Part shown: positions 14,989-23,948 of the stretch, piece by piece | Layout: the number at the start of each line of letters is the position of its first letter | How positions within the stretch are numbered: the stretch's first letter is position 1 | Assembly: GCA_002441265.1 (NCBI GenBank) | Contig: DJVQ01000053.1 | Location: 1 to 50,003 of the forward strand | DNA from: Syntrophaceae bacterium UBA6252 | Lineage (GTDB): Bacteria > Desulfobacterota > Syntrophia > Syntrophales > UBA6807 | Direction of reading: 5' to 3' | Length of the DNA: 50,003 nucleotides | Program-made: the position numbers and the translations under genes | Notes under the pieces: model-generated | What the model saw: the letters and a program-made list of their open reading frames with translations, nothing else | What the model was told of the DNA's origin: nothing | Databases searched by the model: none

Positions 14989-16167
14989 GTGGAAAAGATG
15001 AACAAGGGATTTATCTTCGGACTCAAGCATGTTTTTTGTACGGCAGTGGTTTCCATCGCGGTCATGTTTGCATCGGTACCGGTATCGACTGCGGGTGTGA
15101 CGGTTTATAAGGATGGAGACAAATACGTGGAACTGGGGGGGCGCATACAACTGCAGTATCATATGGAAGACCCGGACACGGGAAGTTCTTCCGACAAGAG
15201 GACTGACGAGCTTTTTTTCAGAAGGTTGCGCCCCTACATCCAGGGCAGCGTTCATAAGGACTGGGTCGGCAAGTTTCAGTGGGAGATGGGAAAGGCCGGC
15301 GATGAAAACGAAATTTCCGTTGAGGATGCCTACATCGAATATAAGGGTTTTGAATACGTCAACGTGAAACTCGGAAACTACGCTTTCCCCTTCTCGAGGG
15401 AAAACCTCACCTCCTCCAAGAAAAGACAGCTTGTGGAGGTGACATTCGCGGGCGATCACAACTACGGAACGCCGTCAAACGATCTCGGGCTGCACCTGAA
15501 CGGTTATATCACCGAGGGCAAGCTCATTACATGGGGTCTTTCGGCGGCATCGGCATGCATCGATCCCTCCAACAGCAAGCTTGATTTCGATACGCCCGTC
15601 AACAAGGACAGCGATTTCAATCAGGGCTGGATTGTCGGCGGCCGCGTGGACTTTCACCCTTTCGGCTATCAAGGCTTTGAGCAGGGGGATTTCAAGCGCG
15701 AACTGAAGAGCACCATCGGGGTGGCAGCCTTCACCTGGTCCAACGACGATGACAACAATGTAAGCGCCGGGAAGGATGTGGACAGCGTAAAGGGTTTTGA
15801 AGTCAGCGGCGCCCTGAGGTTCTGGGGTCTGTCAATAGACGCCGAGTACAATCTCTTCCAGTCCGACCTGGTGGATAACACGAAGACGAGCGGCATATAC
15901 AAGGACGGAACCACGGACCTTAAAAACTGGTCCGTTTGCGGCGGGTTCATGGTTATCCCCGGCATACTGGAGGTGGTTGCGGCATACGAAAACCAGGATG
16001 CGGACAACTACGACGAGAAGTGGAAAAGGGTGGACCTGGGCGTCAACTGGTTTCTCAAGAAGCACGATATCAAGCTGCAGCTCACCTACCGGATCAATGA
16101 CAACAAGGACGGAATCAGGAACAATGACCTGAACGAGCTGTTCGTCCAGGCCCAGTATGTCTTTTGA
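14989..16167 (+). CDS. outer-membrane porin, phosphate-selective O/P type
   Basis: A 392-residue beta-barrel of the Porin_O_P family. The signal peptide covers about residues 1-35 (hydrophobic core FCTAVVSIAVMFASVPVS), and the mature part begins GVTVYKDGDKYVELGGRIQLQYHME. Alternating aromatic strands follow and the protein ends FVQAQYVF, with the terminal Phe used by the BAM machinery. GTG 14989 follows AAGGAGG by 9 bases. OprP/OprO relatives pass phosphate or polyphosphate; selectivity here is not proven. A strong terminator follows at 16201, so it is probably monocistronic. Confidence 0.87.
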   Translation: MEKMNKGFIFGLKHVFCTAVVSIAVMFASVPVSTAGVTVYKDGDKYVELGGRIQLQYHMEDPDTGSSSDKRTDELFFRRLRPYIQGSVHKDWVGKFQWEMGKAGDENEISVEDAYIEYKGFEYVNVKLGNYAFPFSRENLTSSKKRQLVEVTFAGDHNYGTPSNDLGLHLNGYITEGKLITWGLSAASACIDPSNSKLDFDTPVNKDSDFNQGWIVGGRVDFHPFGYQGFEQGDFKRELKSTIGVAAFTWSNDDDNNVSAGKDVDSVKGFEVSGALRFWGLSIDAEYNLFQSDLVDNTKTSGIYKDGTTDLKNWSVCGGFMVIPGILEVVAAYENQDADNYDEKWKRVDLGVNWFLKKHDIKLQLTYRINDNKDGIRNNDLNELFVQAQYVF

Positions 16168-16200
16168 AATTTCCCCATCGCCCGACCGACGGGCGGATAT

Positions 16201-16228
16201 AAAAGGGACCCCCGGGGTCCCTTTTTTT
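16201..16228 (+). terminator. intrinsic terminator of the porin gene
   Basis: A near-perfect hairpin AAAAGGGACCCC (16201-16212) / GGGGTCCCTTTT (16214-16225) running into a T-tract. Confidence 0.9.
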
Positions 16229-16289
16229 ATCGCTGTGTCTTGGCCGGCATCCCGGTGTTCCGGGGAAAAATCAGGATGTGTCCCTTCTC

Positions 16290-16769
16290 TCAGTCCGGAT
16301 TGACGACGGTCCTGCAGCTGCCGCAACGCTGGGCGCCCCGGAAGAGTTTGTTCCCGCATTGGGGGCACCGATAGCGCTTTTCCTCGTCGGCGATCCATCT
16401 TTCCGTTCCGACCTCCCTCCAATGGGGTATCGCCCTCAGGATGACCTTTTTCGCAACGGGTATGGGGAACTCGTCGATCAACGGGCAGGGAAAATCGGAG
16501 CACTCGTGACAGCCCTCGTAATGTTTCTCCTTCGTACAGCTCCGGATGGGACACCGGGTGCAGTGGATGAATAAGTCGCCGGAGAGACAGCCCCGGCAAT
16601 GGATGTCCGCCGCGGTGAGATCCCCGCTGTCCGGGAGCTTGCCCCTGAAAAGATCCGCCAGGGACTCTTTCATCCGCCGGTTGTCCGTGCCGTGGGCGAG
16701 TTGAACGGCGCATACCCCGCAGTAAAGACCGCAGGGCGCGGCAAACTCGGGATTGATTTTGGCATTCAT
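16290..16769 (-). CDS. DUF3795 cysteine-rich protein with C-terminal zinc ribbon
   Basis: A 159-residue protein. The DUF3795 core shows CGLYCGVC near the N-terminus, then CRGC, CTRCPIRSC and CHECSDFPC, a cysteine array likely to bind zinc or an Fe-S cluster. The C-terminus adds YRCPQCGNKLF and RCGSCRTV, a four-Cys zinc ribbon. Family function is unknown. GAAGGA lies directly before the ATG. It stands alone, convergent with the porin. Confidence 0.8.
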   Translation of the reverse strand: MNAKINPEFAAPCGLYCGVCAVQLAHGTDNRRMKESLADLFRGKLPDSGDLTAADIHCRGCLSGDLFIHCTRCPIRSCTKEKHYEGCHECSDFPCPLIDEFPIPVAKKVILRAIPHWREVGTERWIADEEKRYRCPQCGNKLFRGAQRCGSCRTVVNPD

Positions 16770-17212
16770 TCCTTCGCTCCTTCTTTTTTCCCTCTTAGAC
16801 TGTTTCAGGTGGCGCTGTGTGACAGAAAAAAGAGCTGCCGGACGGATTGTTCCGGCGGGGACCGGCGCTCCGATTCCGGCCTTCGATGGAAAACGCCTGA
16901 CCCGCCGGTCGAATGATTCGGAAACGGGCGGGGAAGGAAGAGCTTCTATACAACGAAGGTCCCACTTATAACCCTGTCCGGATTCCGAGGTCCGTTTCCG
17001 TTGACGGACGGTCGTTGAACCGCGAGGGTCGCATTCTGCGGCCTTGTCAATTTTATATCTTTTTGTTACTCAACGGACATCCGAATTTTTTATGTGTCGC
17101 AATTGCGGGGTGGACTTAGGTTCGTGCCGATGATTTATCCACGCCGTAAAGCGGCGTCGTGTCGGGCCGAGAGGGGAAACGGCAGCTTCAACTGAAAAGG
17201 AGACGGGACAAA
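16770..17212. other. divergent intergenic region, no gene
   Basis: 443 bases between DUF3795 and the lipocalin-like gene. A small hairpin ACGCCG/CGGCGT sits near 17140-17157; nothing else is recognised. AAGGAG at 17197 serves the next gene. Confidence 0.4.
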
Positions 17213-18355
17213 ATGAAGGTGAAGACTGTTTGCTGCGTGGCGTTGTCGTTGTTCGCGATCTTTTGTTTTTCCCCGGTGTTCGGTCAGTCCGTCGAAAAAG
17301 TGGATGACCTGGTGATTTGGATGTACCACCCCGAGAAGGATCAATCGATCGGTTCCTACGAGTGGTGGTACCTGGACGCACATCTGGACAACGGATACCT
17401 CGTCACGATCGCGTTCCAGGTTCCAAGCGTTCTGGAACCGAGATACGTCAAGTATCATTCGGACCTGTCCAAGGGGCTTTCCGTCCCGAAGTACGACCCG
17501 AAGAATTACGCCCAGGTGAGCTTCGTCGTGAACGATGAAAAAGGGACCCCCATCTTCTATGCGACGGAGGATGCGGTTCCCGGTGGGATCGGCATGCCCG
17601 GCGGGAAGAACATGACGGTCAGATTGAACAACTGCCGGTTGGAGATGAAAAAGACCGGGGCGTTGCCTACCTTCATCGCCAGGATGGACATCAAGGACGT
17701 GAACGGAAACGCCGCGAAGGCAACCGTGGTCTTCGACGCCGCGGTCCCGGCGGCAAAGGCGGGCCGGGGGCGCACTTTCGATGCCGTGGTCGATGGGAGG
17801 CACCTGCGCGACGAATGGGGCATCCTGGCTTCCGCCGCGAAGGTAAAAGCCGATATCTCGATCACGAATAAAGAAACCGGCGGCACAATGGTAATCAGGG
17901 AAAACGGTTTCGGTTACCATGACAAAAACTGGGGGAATCATTTCGTATACGACACGTCGACGGGGTGGATCTGGGCGAGAATCGCTGAGGACGACCTCAC
18001 GATCGTGTTTTCCGAGGCTCCCAATATCTATGGGAATTCCGTCTATCCGACCTTTCAACCGTGCATCATCGTCCACGACGGCAGGCCCCTGGCGGCCACC
18101 GAAGCGCTGGAATACGTGAAAGGCACCCCGGCCGCGGGCAGACTGGCCTACCCGACGGAAGTGACAATCAACTTCAAACCCGAATCGGGCATCGAGGGCA
18201 CGTTGAAGTTGTACGGCCTGAAAATGATTTTCGAATACGGCCCCTATTCGAGATTGACCGGGAGCTGGGCCCTGGATATCGAGTCCGAATACGGGAAGCT
18301 GATACGGAACGGGAACAACCTGCTGTTCGAGTTCTGCGATTTTACCGTCAAGTAG
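17213..18355 (+). CDS. secreted lipocalin-like (CrtC/AttH family) protein
   Basis: A 380-residue protein with a signal peptide (core VALSLFAIFCFSPV, cleavage near FG|QS at 24), so it is periplasmic. SYEWWYLDAHLDNGY (about 46-60) and GFGYHDKNWGN (about 240-250) are hallmarks of the hydroxyneurosporene synthase (CrtC)/AttH lipocalin-like family, which hydrates isoprenoid double bonds in carotenoid makers. No carotenoid gene is in the window, so another lipid-like ligand is more likely. The start is ATG 17213, with AAAGGAG about 10 bases upstream and the signal peptide immediately following. Confidence 0.82.
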   Translation: MKVKTVCCVALSLFAIFCFSPVFGQSVEKVDDLVIWMYHPEKDQSIGSYEWWYLDAHLDNGYLVTIAFQVPSVLEPRYVKYHSDLSKGLSVPKYDPKNYAQVSFVVNDEKGTPIFYATEDAVPGGIGMPGGKNMTVRLNNCRLEMKKTGALPTFIARMDIKDVNGNAAKATVVFDAAVPAAKAGRGRTFDAVVDGRHLRDEWGILASAAKVKADISITNKETGGTMVIRENGFGYHDKNWGNHFVYDTSTGWIWARIAEDDLTIVFSEAPNIYGNSVYPTFQPCIIVHDGRPLAATEALEYVKGTPAAGRLAYPTEVTINFKPESGIEGTLKLYGLKMIFEYGPYSRLTGSWALDIESEYGKLIRNGNNLLFEFCDFTVK

Positions 18356-18456
18356 GATTCGGAAACCGCGGAACCGGGCGTTTTGCCGTTATTCGGAACG
18401 TCCCGGTTCCGTCGTTCCGTTCCCGGCGGCCGGGCATCGCGAAACGGCGGCGCCGG

Positions 18457-19797
18457 TCATCTGCGGAGCAGGGAACCCACCACCAGTTCCAGATGGTGAA
18501 TGGTGCTGCATTCCCTCGCCAGGGTGCAGTAGGGGAGGTATTTCCTCATCTCGGAATCCCCCAATCCCCAGAGGAGCGGCGCTTCGGGGTTCAGCCAGAT
18601 GAGACGCTTGCTCCTCTCGGAGATGTATCGGAGAATGTCCACGCGGGAGTTCCCGAAATTCGAGCGGGCGTCCCCCAGGATGACGACGGTCGTCTTTCTT
18701 GAAAGGGAGTCGGCATGGCGCTCCCTGAAATCCGCCAGGGAACGGCCGTAATCGGTCTTTCTCAGGATGATGTCCAGCCCGTCGCCGGACAGGATTTTGG
18801 AGATGGCTTCGTGAACGGGGTATCTCTCGAAAAATGCGCTCACCTCCACCAGGTTCGTGCAGAACGCAAAGGACCGGATCTTCGAAATGACTTCGTTGAG
18901 GCTGTAAAGGATGAGGAGCAGAAACCGGACCACGTTCGAAACGGAACGGCTGACATCGCAGAGCACCACGACTTCGGGACGGTCCATTTTCCTGGATTTC
19001 CATTCGGGATCGAAGGGGACGCCGCCGTACCGGATGTTTCTTCTCATGGTTTTTTTCAGGTCAAGCTGTCCCCTCCTGGCCGTTTTCGGCCTTCTTGAAT
19101 AGCGGTCCTTCAGCCGCTTGACCATTTTCTGGACAATGACCTGCATCCGGATCATGTCGCGCTCCTCCAGGGAGGACAGGTTCGTGTTGTTCAGCATTCT
19201 CTCGAGCATCTCCTCGGAGCGCTTCGATGCGTAGAGCTCGAGTTGGCGGTCGACGAGGTCCCTCGCGGAGCGAATCAGATCGTCGCGCATGGATTCCAGC
19301 GTCTTCGCGAGAGCGGCGGCGTCGGGTCCGCCCCGGGCCGCCTGACGTTGAATGTCCTCGTTCAACCCGTTCATGCCGAGCATCTGCAGGAGCTTCTGCA
19401 TGTAGACGCCCCGCTGGTGCGGGTACTGGATGTCCTTGACGCCCGCCCCCGCGGCGGCTTCGCTGAACGCGAGCGCCAGTCCTCCCCCGCTGCCGGAAAG
19501 AAGCATCCGGGTGAGGGGGGCGCTGAGCGGTTCCGCCGGCGTTTCCGGCCGGTCCTTGGAGAGGCCGTTGCTGCCGTTCAAATCGGCGATGCTGAAGAAA
19601 TGGTCGAAACAGGTCTCGAAAATCAGCTTTTCCGGCTGCGACTTCGCGAGGGAGGCGGCCAGAAAATCCTTTATCATCCGCCGGTCCTCATAGCCCGACA
19701 ACGACACCGCCCTGACGGCATCCATCGTTTCCGACACGGATACCCGCACGCCGGACCGCCTCAGAACGGTGATGAAGTTTTCGAGGGTCCGGTCCAA
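18457..19797 (-). CDS. VWA-domain protein of the CoxE type
   Basis: A 446-residue protein. The N-terminal half is helical and the C-terminal von Willebrand A domain begins PEVVVLCDVSRSVS, with the MIDAS DxSxS at Asp281. In CoxDE-like pairs, the MoxR ATPase and the VWA protein act together as a chaperone inserting metals or remodelling an enzyme. Its partner moxR ends at the base immediately before this start, so the two are one operon. No CO-dehydrogenase or other clear client is adjacent. Confidence 0.86.
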   Translation of the reverse strand: MDRTLENFITVLRRSGVRVSVSETMDAVRAVSLSGYEDRRMIKDFLAASLAKSQPEKLIFETCFDHFFSIADLNGSNGLSKDRPETPAEPLSAPLTRMLLSGSGGGLALAFSEAAAGAGVKDIQYPHQRGVYMQKLLQMLGMNGLNEDIQRQAARGGPDAAALAKTLESMRDDLIRSARDLVDRQLELYASKRSEEMLERMLNNTNLSSLEERDMIRMQVIVQKMVKRLKDRYSRRPKTARRGQLDLKKTMRRNIRYGGVPFDPEWKSRKMDRPEVVVLCDVSRSVSNVVRFLLLILYSLNEVISKIRSFAFCTNLVEVSAFFERYPVHEAISKILSGDGLDIILRKTDYGRSLADFRERHADSLSRKTTVVILGDARSNFGNSRVDILRYISERSKRLIWLNPEAPLLWGLGDSEMRKYLPYCTLARECSTIHHLELVVGSLLRR

Positions 19798-20739
19798 TCA
19801 ACCCACCTCCCTGACGGTCTGTTCCGTCAGCGCATCCAGCCTGCTCTCGGCGACCTGGATGTCCTGCTGGGTCTTCAGGAACGTGTTCAGCGTCCTTTTG
19901 ACCATCTCCCGGTCCAGGTTGTCGGCGTGGAGGAGCACCAGCGTCCGCGCCCAGTCGATTGTTTCGCTTACCGAGGGAAGCTTCCTGATGTCGAGCTGCC
20001 GGACCTTGTTGATGAAGGCGACCAGTTGCCGGTTCAGCTTCTCCGTGATGTCGGGGACCCTGGTCCGGACGATTTCCCTCTCCAGCCGTTCGTCGGGAAA
20101 GGAGATGTACAGGTGAAGACAGCGCCGCTGGAGCGCCTCGCTGAGTTCCCGGGTGTTGTTGCTGGTCAGGAACACGAACGGCACGGACGTGGCTTCGATC
20201 GTTCCGATTTCCGGAATGGAGACCTGGAAGTCGGAGAGGATCTCGAGGAGGAAGGACTCGAACTCGTCGTCGGACTTGTCGACCTCGTCCACCAGGAGCA
20301 CCGCCCCCTGTTTCTGCTGCAGCGCCTTCAGAAGGGGCCTCGGTTCGAGAAACCGGGGGGAGAAGAAGATGTCGTCGTACTGGTGCAGCTTTTCGATGGA
20401 CTCGGACAGGTCCATTTCCCCTTGGACGATCCGGTCGAGCTTGTCCTTCAGCAGCTGCGTGTAAAGAAGCTGTTTCCCGTACTTCCATTCGTACAGCGCC
20501 TTGGACTCGTCCAGCCCCTCGTAACACTGAAGCCGGATGAGGGGAACGCCCATGAAAGCCGCCGTCGCCTTGGCCAGCTCCGTCTTGCCCACGCCCGCCG
20601 GCCCTTCCACGAGGATCGGCTTTGCCAGGTGGGATGCCAGGTAGACCGTGTTGGCGATGCGGTCCGAGGCGATGTAGCCGACATTCTGGAGTCCCTTCCG
20701 GACTCCTTCCGGGTTGTCAAATCCAGACCATGTTTCCAA
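19798..20739 (-). CDS. MoxR-family AAA+ ATPase
   Basis: A 313-residue AAA+ protein. Walker A is GPAGVGKT (46-53), Walker B LLVDEVDK, sensor 1 FVFLTSNNTRELSEALQRRC. The segment YEGLDESKALYEWKYGKQLLYTQ is typical of the MoxR/CoxD subgroup, which uses ATP to remodel client proteins with a VWA partner. It lies directly upstream of the VWA gene, with no spacer. Confidence 0.9.
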   Translation of the reverse strand: METWSGFDNPEGVRKGLQNVGYIASDRIANTVYLASHLAKPILVEGPAGVGKTELAKATAAFMGVPLIRLQCYEGLDESKALYEWKYGKQLLYTQLLKDKLDRIVQGEMDLSESIEKLHQYDDIFFSPRFLEPRPLLKALQQKQGAVLLVDEVDKSDDEFESFLLEILSDFQVSIPEIGTIEATSVPFVFLTSNNTRELSEALQRRCLHLYISFPDERLEREIVRTRVPDITEKLNRQLVAFINKVRQLDIRKLPSVSETIDWARTLVLLHADNLDREMVKRTLNTFLKTQQDIQVAESRLDALTEQTVREVG

Positions 20740-20856
20740 GCAGGTATCTCCTTTCAGCCTCGTCCTCCCGTTTCGGGATCGACTGGTTCACACGGGGACG
20801 AACGGCATGTACCGTTCGATGATACGGCGGATCGCCGCGATCGTTCCCGTCCGGCG

Positions 20857-21288
20857 TCACCGGACCTTGAATCGTTTTAGGATGCTCCGCAGTATTTTCT
20901 TGTATGCTTCCACTTCCTCGGAAGTGAATCCCTTTCTCAAGTCCTCGTTGACGGACATGATGATCTTTTTCGCCTTCTCCAGGGAGTCCCGCCCCTTGGG
21001 AGTCATGTGGACCAGGTAGGCCCTTCGATCGCCGGGAGCGGTCTGCCGCTCGACGATGCCGTTCTTTTCCAGGCGGTCGACAAGACGGGTCACGGCGGAA
21101 TTGTCGATGTCGAACACCTCGCCCAGTTCCGACATGGTGCGCATGTCCTTGTGCTTCAGAAGGAAGAGAATTCCCGCCTGCGTCATCGTCAATTCCACCC
21201 CCGCTTTGGAAAGCGCGGCGTTCGTGTAATCCTTCATGGTCTGCTGCGCCATGGAGAGGAGATAGATGAGGCGGTCATCGGATGTCAT
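20857..21288 (-). CDS. MarR-family transcriptional regulator
   Basis: A 143-residue winged-helix regulator: TMTQAGILFLLKH, MSELGEVFDIDNSAVTRLVDRLEKNGIVER (recognition helix) and PGDRRAYLVHMTPKGRD (wing) are textbook MarR. It lies between the crotonase-family gene and moxR, all on the same strand. Two direct repeats 61-86 bases upstream are candidate binding sites. The ligand is unknown. Confidence 0.9.
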   Translation of the reverse strand: MTSDDRLIYLLSMAQQTMKDYTNAALSKAGVELTMTQAGILFLLKHKDMRTMSELGEVFDIDNSAVTRLVDRLEKNGIVERQTAPGDRRAYLVHMTPKGRDSLEKAKKIIMSVNEDLRKGFTSEEVEAYKKILRSILKRFKVR

Positions 21289-21348
21289 GAGGTGCCCTCC
21301 AGCGGATGGGATTTTTCGGATAGCCGGGGGACATATACTTGATTAGGC

Positions 21349-21374
21349 AAATATTGTCAAACGAAAATATTGTC
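21349..21374. promoter_or_regulatory. candidate MarR operator: two direct 10-bp repeats
   Basis: AAATATTGTC at 21349-21358 and 21365-21374, 16 bases start to start, in the AT-rich patch upstream of marR. The AT-rich patch is likely also the promoter. Confidence 0.5.
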
Positions 21375-21507
21375 GGGTGCAAATAGTTCGTTTTAGGGGG
21401 TGCCGGCCGTCCGCGACTCGGACCGGATCGGCCGGCATCCGGCGGCCCTTGGGGGGTGTCCCCGGGGACCGGCCGCTTTCCGTTCCCCGGGGTCGATGCC
21501 GTGCGGT

Positions 21508-22254
21508 TCAGAATTTTTCGGCCGCCTTGGTCAGGAGGGGCCGTGTCTTCTCGTTGAACCAGCAGTCGAGAAACAACTCGTTCCAGGCCTTGAAGTTTCT
21601 TTCGTACCGGACCCGGATCTCCTCGGTCCGCAGGTCCTTCATTGCCGCCAGCGCGTGCCGGGGACGGGCCGCCAGGGTCGTAACCCAGGAAAGCGCTTTT
21701 TCCTCCACTTCCGCCTGCGGGCAGATGTCATGGATCAGATGGATCTCTTTCGCTTTTTCCGGCCCGAACATTTCCCCGAAGTACATCACGTCGTTCGCGA
21801 TATGGTCGCTGACCGCCTGCCGCAGCATCAGGACGGTGGGAAAGGGCGTCGGAACGCCCAGCTTGACCTCGAGGAGACCGAACAGCTTCTTCCCCTCCGC
21901 GGCGATGCGGTAATCGCAGCACAGGGTCCAGATCGTGCCGACGGCGGGTGCGTGACCCGCGACGGCGGAGGCCGTCGGCAGCGGCAGGGTGTAGAGATTC
22001 ATCGTCACTTCGTTGAATTTATGCCAGAAATCGGCCATTTCGGATCGGTTGTAGTGAATGAGTTCGGGGAGATTCAGACCGATGCAGAAAAATCGGTCGC
22101 CTCCGGCAAGCACCATCCCGTCGCAATTCCTTTTCACCGTTTCAAGGGCGACGGACATGTCCTCCACCAGTTCACGGCCGGCGGGATTTTTCAGCCCGTT
22201 GTCCAGTCTCAGAATCGCCACGTTTCCCCTTGGCTCGATTTTCACCTTTGCCAT
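21508..22254 (-). CDS. enoyl-CoA hydratase/isomerase (crotonase) family protein
   Basis: A 248-residue crotonase-fold protein. It shows GGDRFFCIGLNLPEL (CoA/oxyanion region 1), AVAGHAPAVGTIWTLCCDYRIA (oxyanion hole 2) and FGLLEVKLGVPTPF. Family members hydrate or isomerise enoyl-CoA thioesters, but here the glycine-rich stretch and catalytic Glu positions are divergent, so the exact reaction is open. The start is ATG 22254, following AGGAGGG by 8 bases. It shares strand and neighbourhood with marR, which may regulate it. Confidence 0.8.
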   Translation of the reverse strand: MAKVKIEPRGNVAILRLDNGLKNPAGRELVEDMSVALETVKRNCDGMVLAGGDRFFCIGLNLPELIHYNRSEMADFWHKFNEVTMNLYTLPLPTASAVAGHAPAVGTIWTLCCDYRIAAEGKKLFGLLEVKLGVPTPFPTVLMLRQAVSDHIANDVMYFGEMFGPEKAKEIHLIHDICPQAEVEEKALSWVTTLAARPRHALAAMKDLRTEEIRVRYERNFKAWNELFLDCWFNEKTRPLLTKAAEKF

Positions 22255-22568
22255 GAAATTCCCTCCTTTTCGATATTTTCCCCCCGTCATTCGCGGGATC
22301 GAACATCTTGTCGCGAAGAATCATTCCATTAAGATATCGTCAGGCGGATGACAGGCGGGTGTTATGCCCCCATGAATTTCTATTGAAGCACAGGACAACG
22401 CCGTAAATCAAGCGTCGCGGGGTGGGGCCGGCGGGATTTGACGGGAATTCCAAAGAAGTGTAGATTTATATAAATATGTTCCATGCGGATTCGAAGGCGA
22501 TTTCCCGAGGGGACGGGGCCGTCCGGTCCCCTTCGGCCGCGTGATCCTTTCAGAGGGGGGCAACCGGT
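22255..22568. other. divergent promoter region, no gene
   Basis: 314 bases between the crotonase-family gene (-) and the amidohydrolase gene (+). AT-rich around 22455-22480; no promoter pair I would defend. Confidence 0.4.
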
Positions 22569-23345
22569 GTGGAACTGAAGGAACTGATCGTTGTCGTACC
22601 GCACAGCGGCATCGTGATTCCCGTCGAGATCCCCCTGGACAGTCTTTCAGAGAAATTTCCCGTCCTGGTAAGGAACGTAGACTGGTACACGAACTGGCTG
22701 TACGATTTTCGCGATCTCCTCGCGAACCGGCATATCGTTTTCCCTTTCTGCAGTCTCATCGTCGAGGCGAACCGGCATCCGGACAGGATAGAAGAAAGCG
22801 TGCCCCTGAAGGACGTGAACGGCGAACCGGTGTACAGAAAGCACAGGGAACCCAATGACGGCCTGCGAAAATCGCTTGCGGAAAAATATCTGAAGACCTT
22901 CCATAGAACGATAGAGGACTGTATCGAATCGGGAATGGAGTTTCTGCTGGACGGACATTCCACGGTGACGGCCCGGGGCGTCGATGACAACCAGATCGAC
23001 CTCATGAATTTCCAGCATTCCTTTCTGGACAAAGCGCCAAGACGTTTTTCCCCCGACGATTACGTGGAATCGTACGCGGCGGAACTCCGCAGAAGGCTTC
23101 CCGATGTCAAGGTGACCGTGAACGGATCCGAGTACTTCAACGTATACGGCCACGTGTGTTCCGAGCATTCCGTAAACGCCGCGGGCCGGGTCGGCGGGCG
23201 CGTGCCGGCGATCATTCAGGAGACCAACGAGCGTCTTTACAGGAATCCGGACCGGACGCCGAACGTGGAAGCCGTCAACCGGTTGCGCCGCGTTTTCGCG
23301 GAATCCTTTCATGCGGCATGGCGCCGCGTCCGCAAAATCCGATAG
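22569..23345 (+). CDS. N-formylglutamate amidohydrolase family protein
   Basis: A 258-residue zinc hydrolase-like protein. VVPHSGIVIP (8-17), RNVDWYTNWLYD, IVEANRHPDR, YRKHREPND, LLDGHSTV and IIQETNERLY follow the order of the N-formylglutamate amidohydrolase family, which releases glutamate and formate at the end of histidine breakdown. No hut genes are nearby, so a different N-acyl substrate is plausible. GTG 22569 follows AGAGGGGGG. The next gene begins 9 bases after its stop. Confidence 0.83.
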   Translation: MELKELIVVVPHSGIVIPVEIPLDSLSEKFPVLVRNVDWYTNWLYDFRDLLANRHIVFPFCSLIVEANRHPDRIEESVPLKDVNGEPVYRKHREPNDGLRKSLAEKYLKTFHRTIEDCIESGMEFLLDGHSTVTARGVDDNQIDLMNFQHSFLDKAPRRFSPDDYVESYAAELRRRLPDVKVTVNGSEYFNVYGHVCSEHSVNAAGRVGGRVPAIIQETNERLYRNPDRTPNVEAVNRLRRVFAESFHAAWRRVRKIR

Positions 23346-23354
23346 GAGTGTCCC

Positions 23355-23882
23355 ATGATCAACCTGCACAGCGGCAGACAGACGTTCGACTTCGACTGCG
23401 GGGCCAAGGCGCTCCAGATCGTCATGGCGTACTACGGGATCGATGTCCGCGAAGACGAACTGATCGGGGAACTGGGAACGGGCAGGGACGGCACCCGCGT
23501 GGAGCGGATGATATCGGTCGCCGAGGCCAGGGGATTTTCCGTGAAAGCAAAGCAGGACATGTCTCTCGGGGAAGTGAAGCGCTACATCGATGAAGGGCAT
23601 CCGGTCATCGTCCTGCTGCAGGCATGGGCGGAGCGGTTCATGACCCTGAAAGACTGGCGGGAAGATAACGAGGACGGACATTACGCCATCATGATCGGCC
23701 ATGCGAGGGGGGTTTTGCTTTTTGAAGATCCGGCGTCCTTTCGCAGGACCTGGCTCAGGGAATACGAGTTCATGGCCCGCTGGCACGACCGGGATGCGGA
23801 CAGGAATCAGAAATACGACCGGTTCGGCATGGTCCTGCTGGGGAAGGAACCCATCCTGCAGACGGCGCAGCACATGGATTGA
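23355..23882 (+). CDS. C39-like cysteine peptidase-family protein
   Basis: A 175-residue papain-fold protein related to the C39 peptidase domain of bacteriocin transporters. Gln9 and Cys15 (FDFDCGAKAL), His109 (DGHYAIMIGH) and Asp125 (FEDPASF) give a complete Q-C-H-D/N set, so it is probably catalytic. It has no signal peptide and no ABC transporter fusion. It is coupled to the N-formylglutamate amidohydrolase-like gene (9-base gap). The substrate is unknown. Confidence 0.8.
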   Translation: MINLHSGRQTFDFDCGAKALQIVMAYYGIDVREDELIGELGTGRDGTRVERMISVAEARGFSVKAKQDMSLGEVKRYIDEGHPVIVLLQAWAERFMTLKDWREDNEDGHYAIMIGHARGVLLFEDPASFRRTWLREYEFMARWHDRDADRNQKYDRFGMVLLGKEPILQTAQHMD

Positions 23883-23948
23883 ACCGGGCAGGCGGGACCC
23901 TTTCCGCAGCAGGGAAAAGGGGTGCACACTTGCGGGGGAGCCCGGCGG

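Noticed and set aside
19243..20880. 545-codon + strand frame over the MoxR/VWA genes
   Set aside because: Antisense shadow; the reverse strand carries intact Walker and MIDAS motifs.
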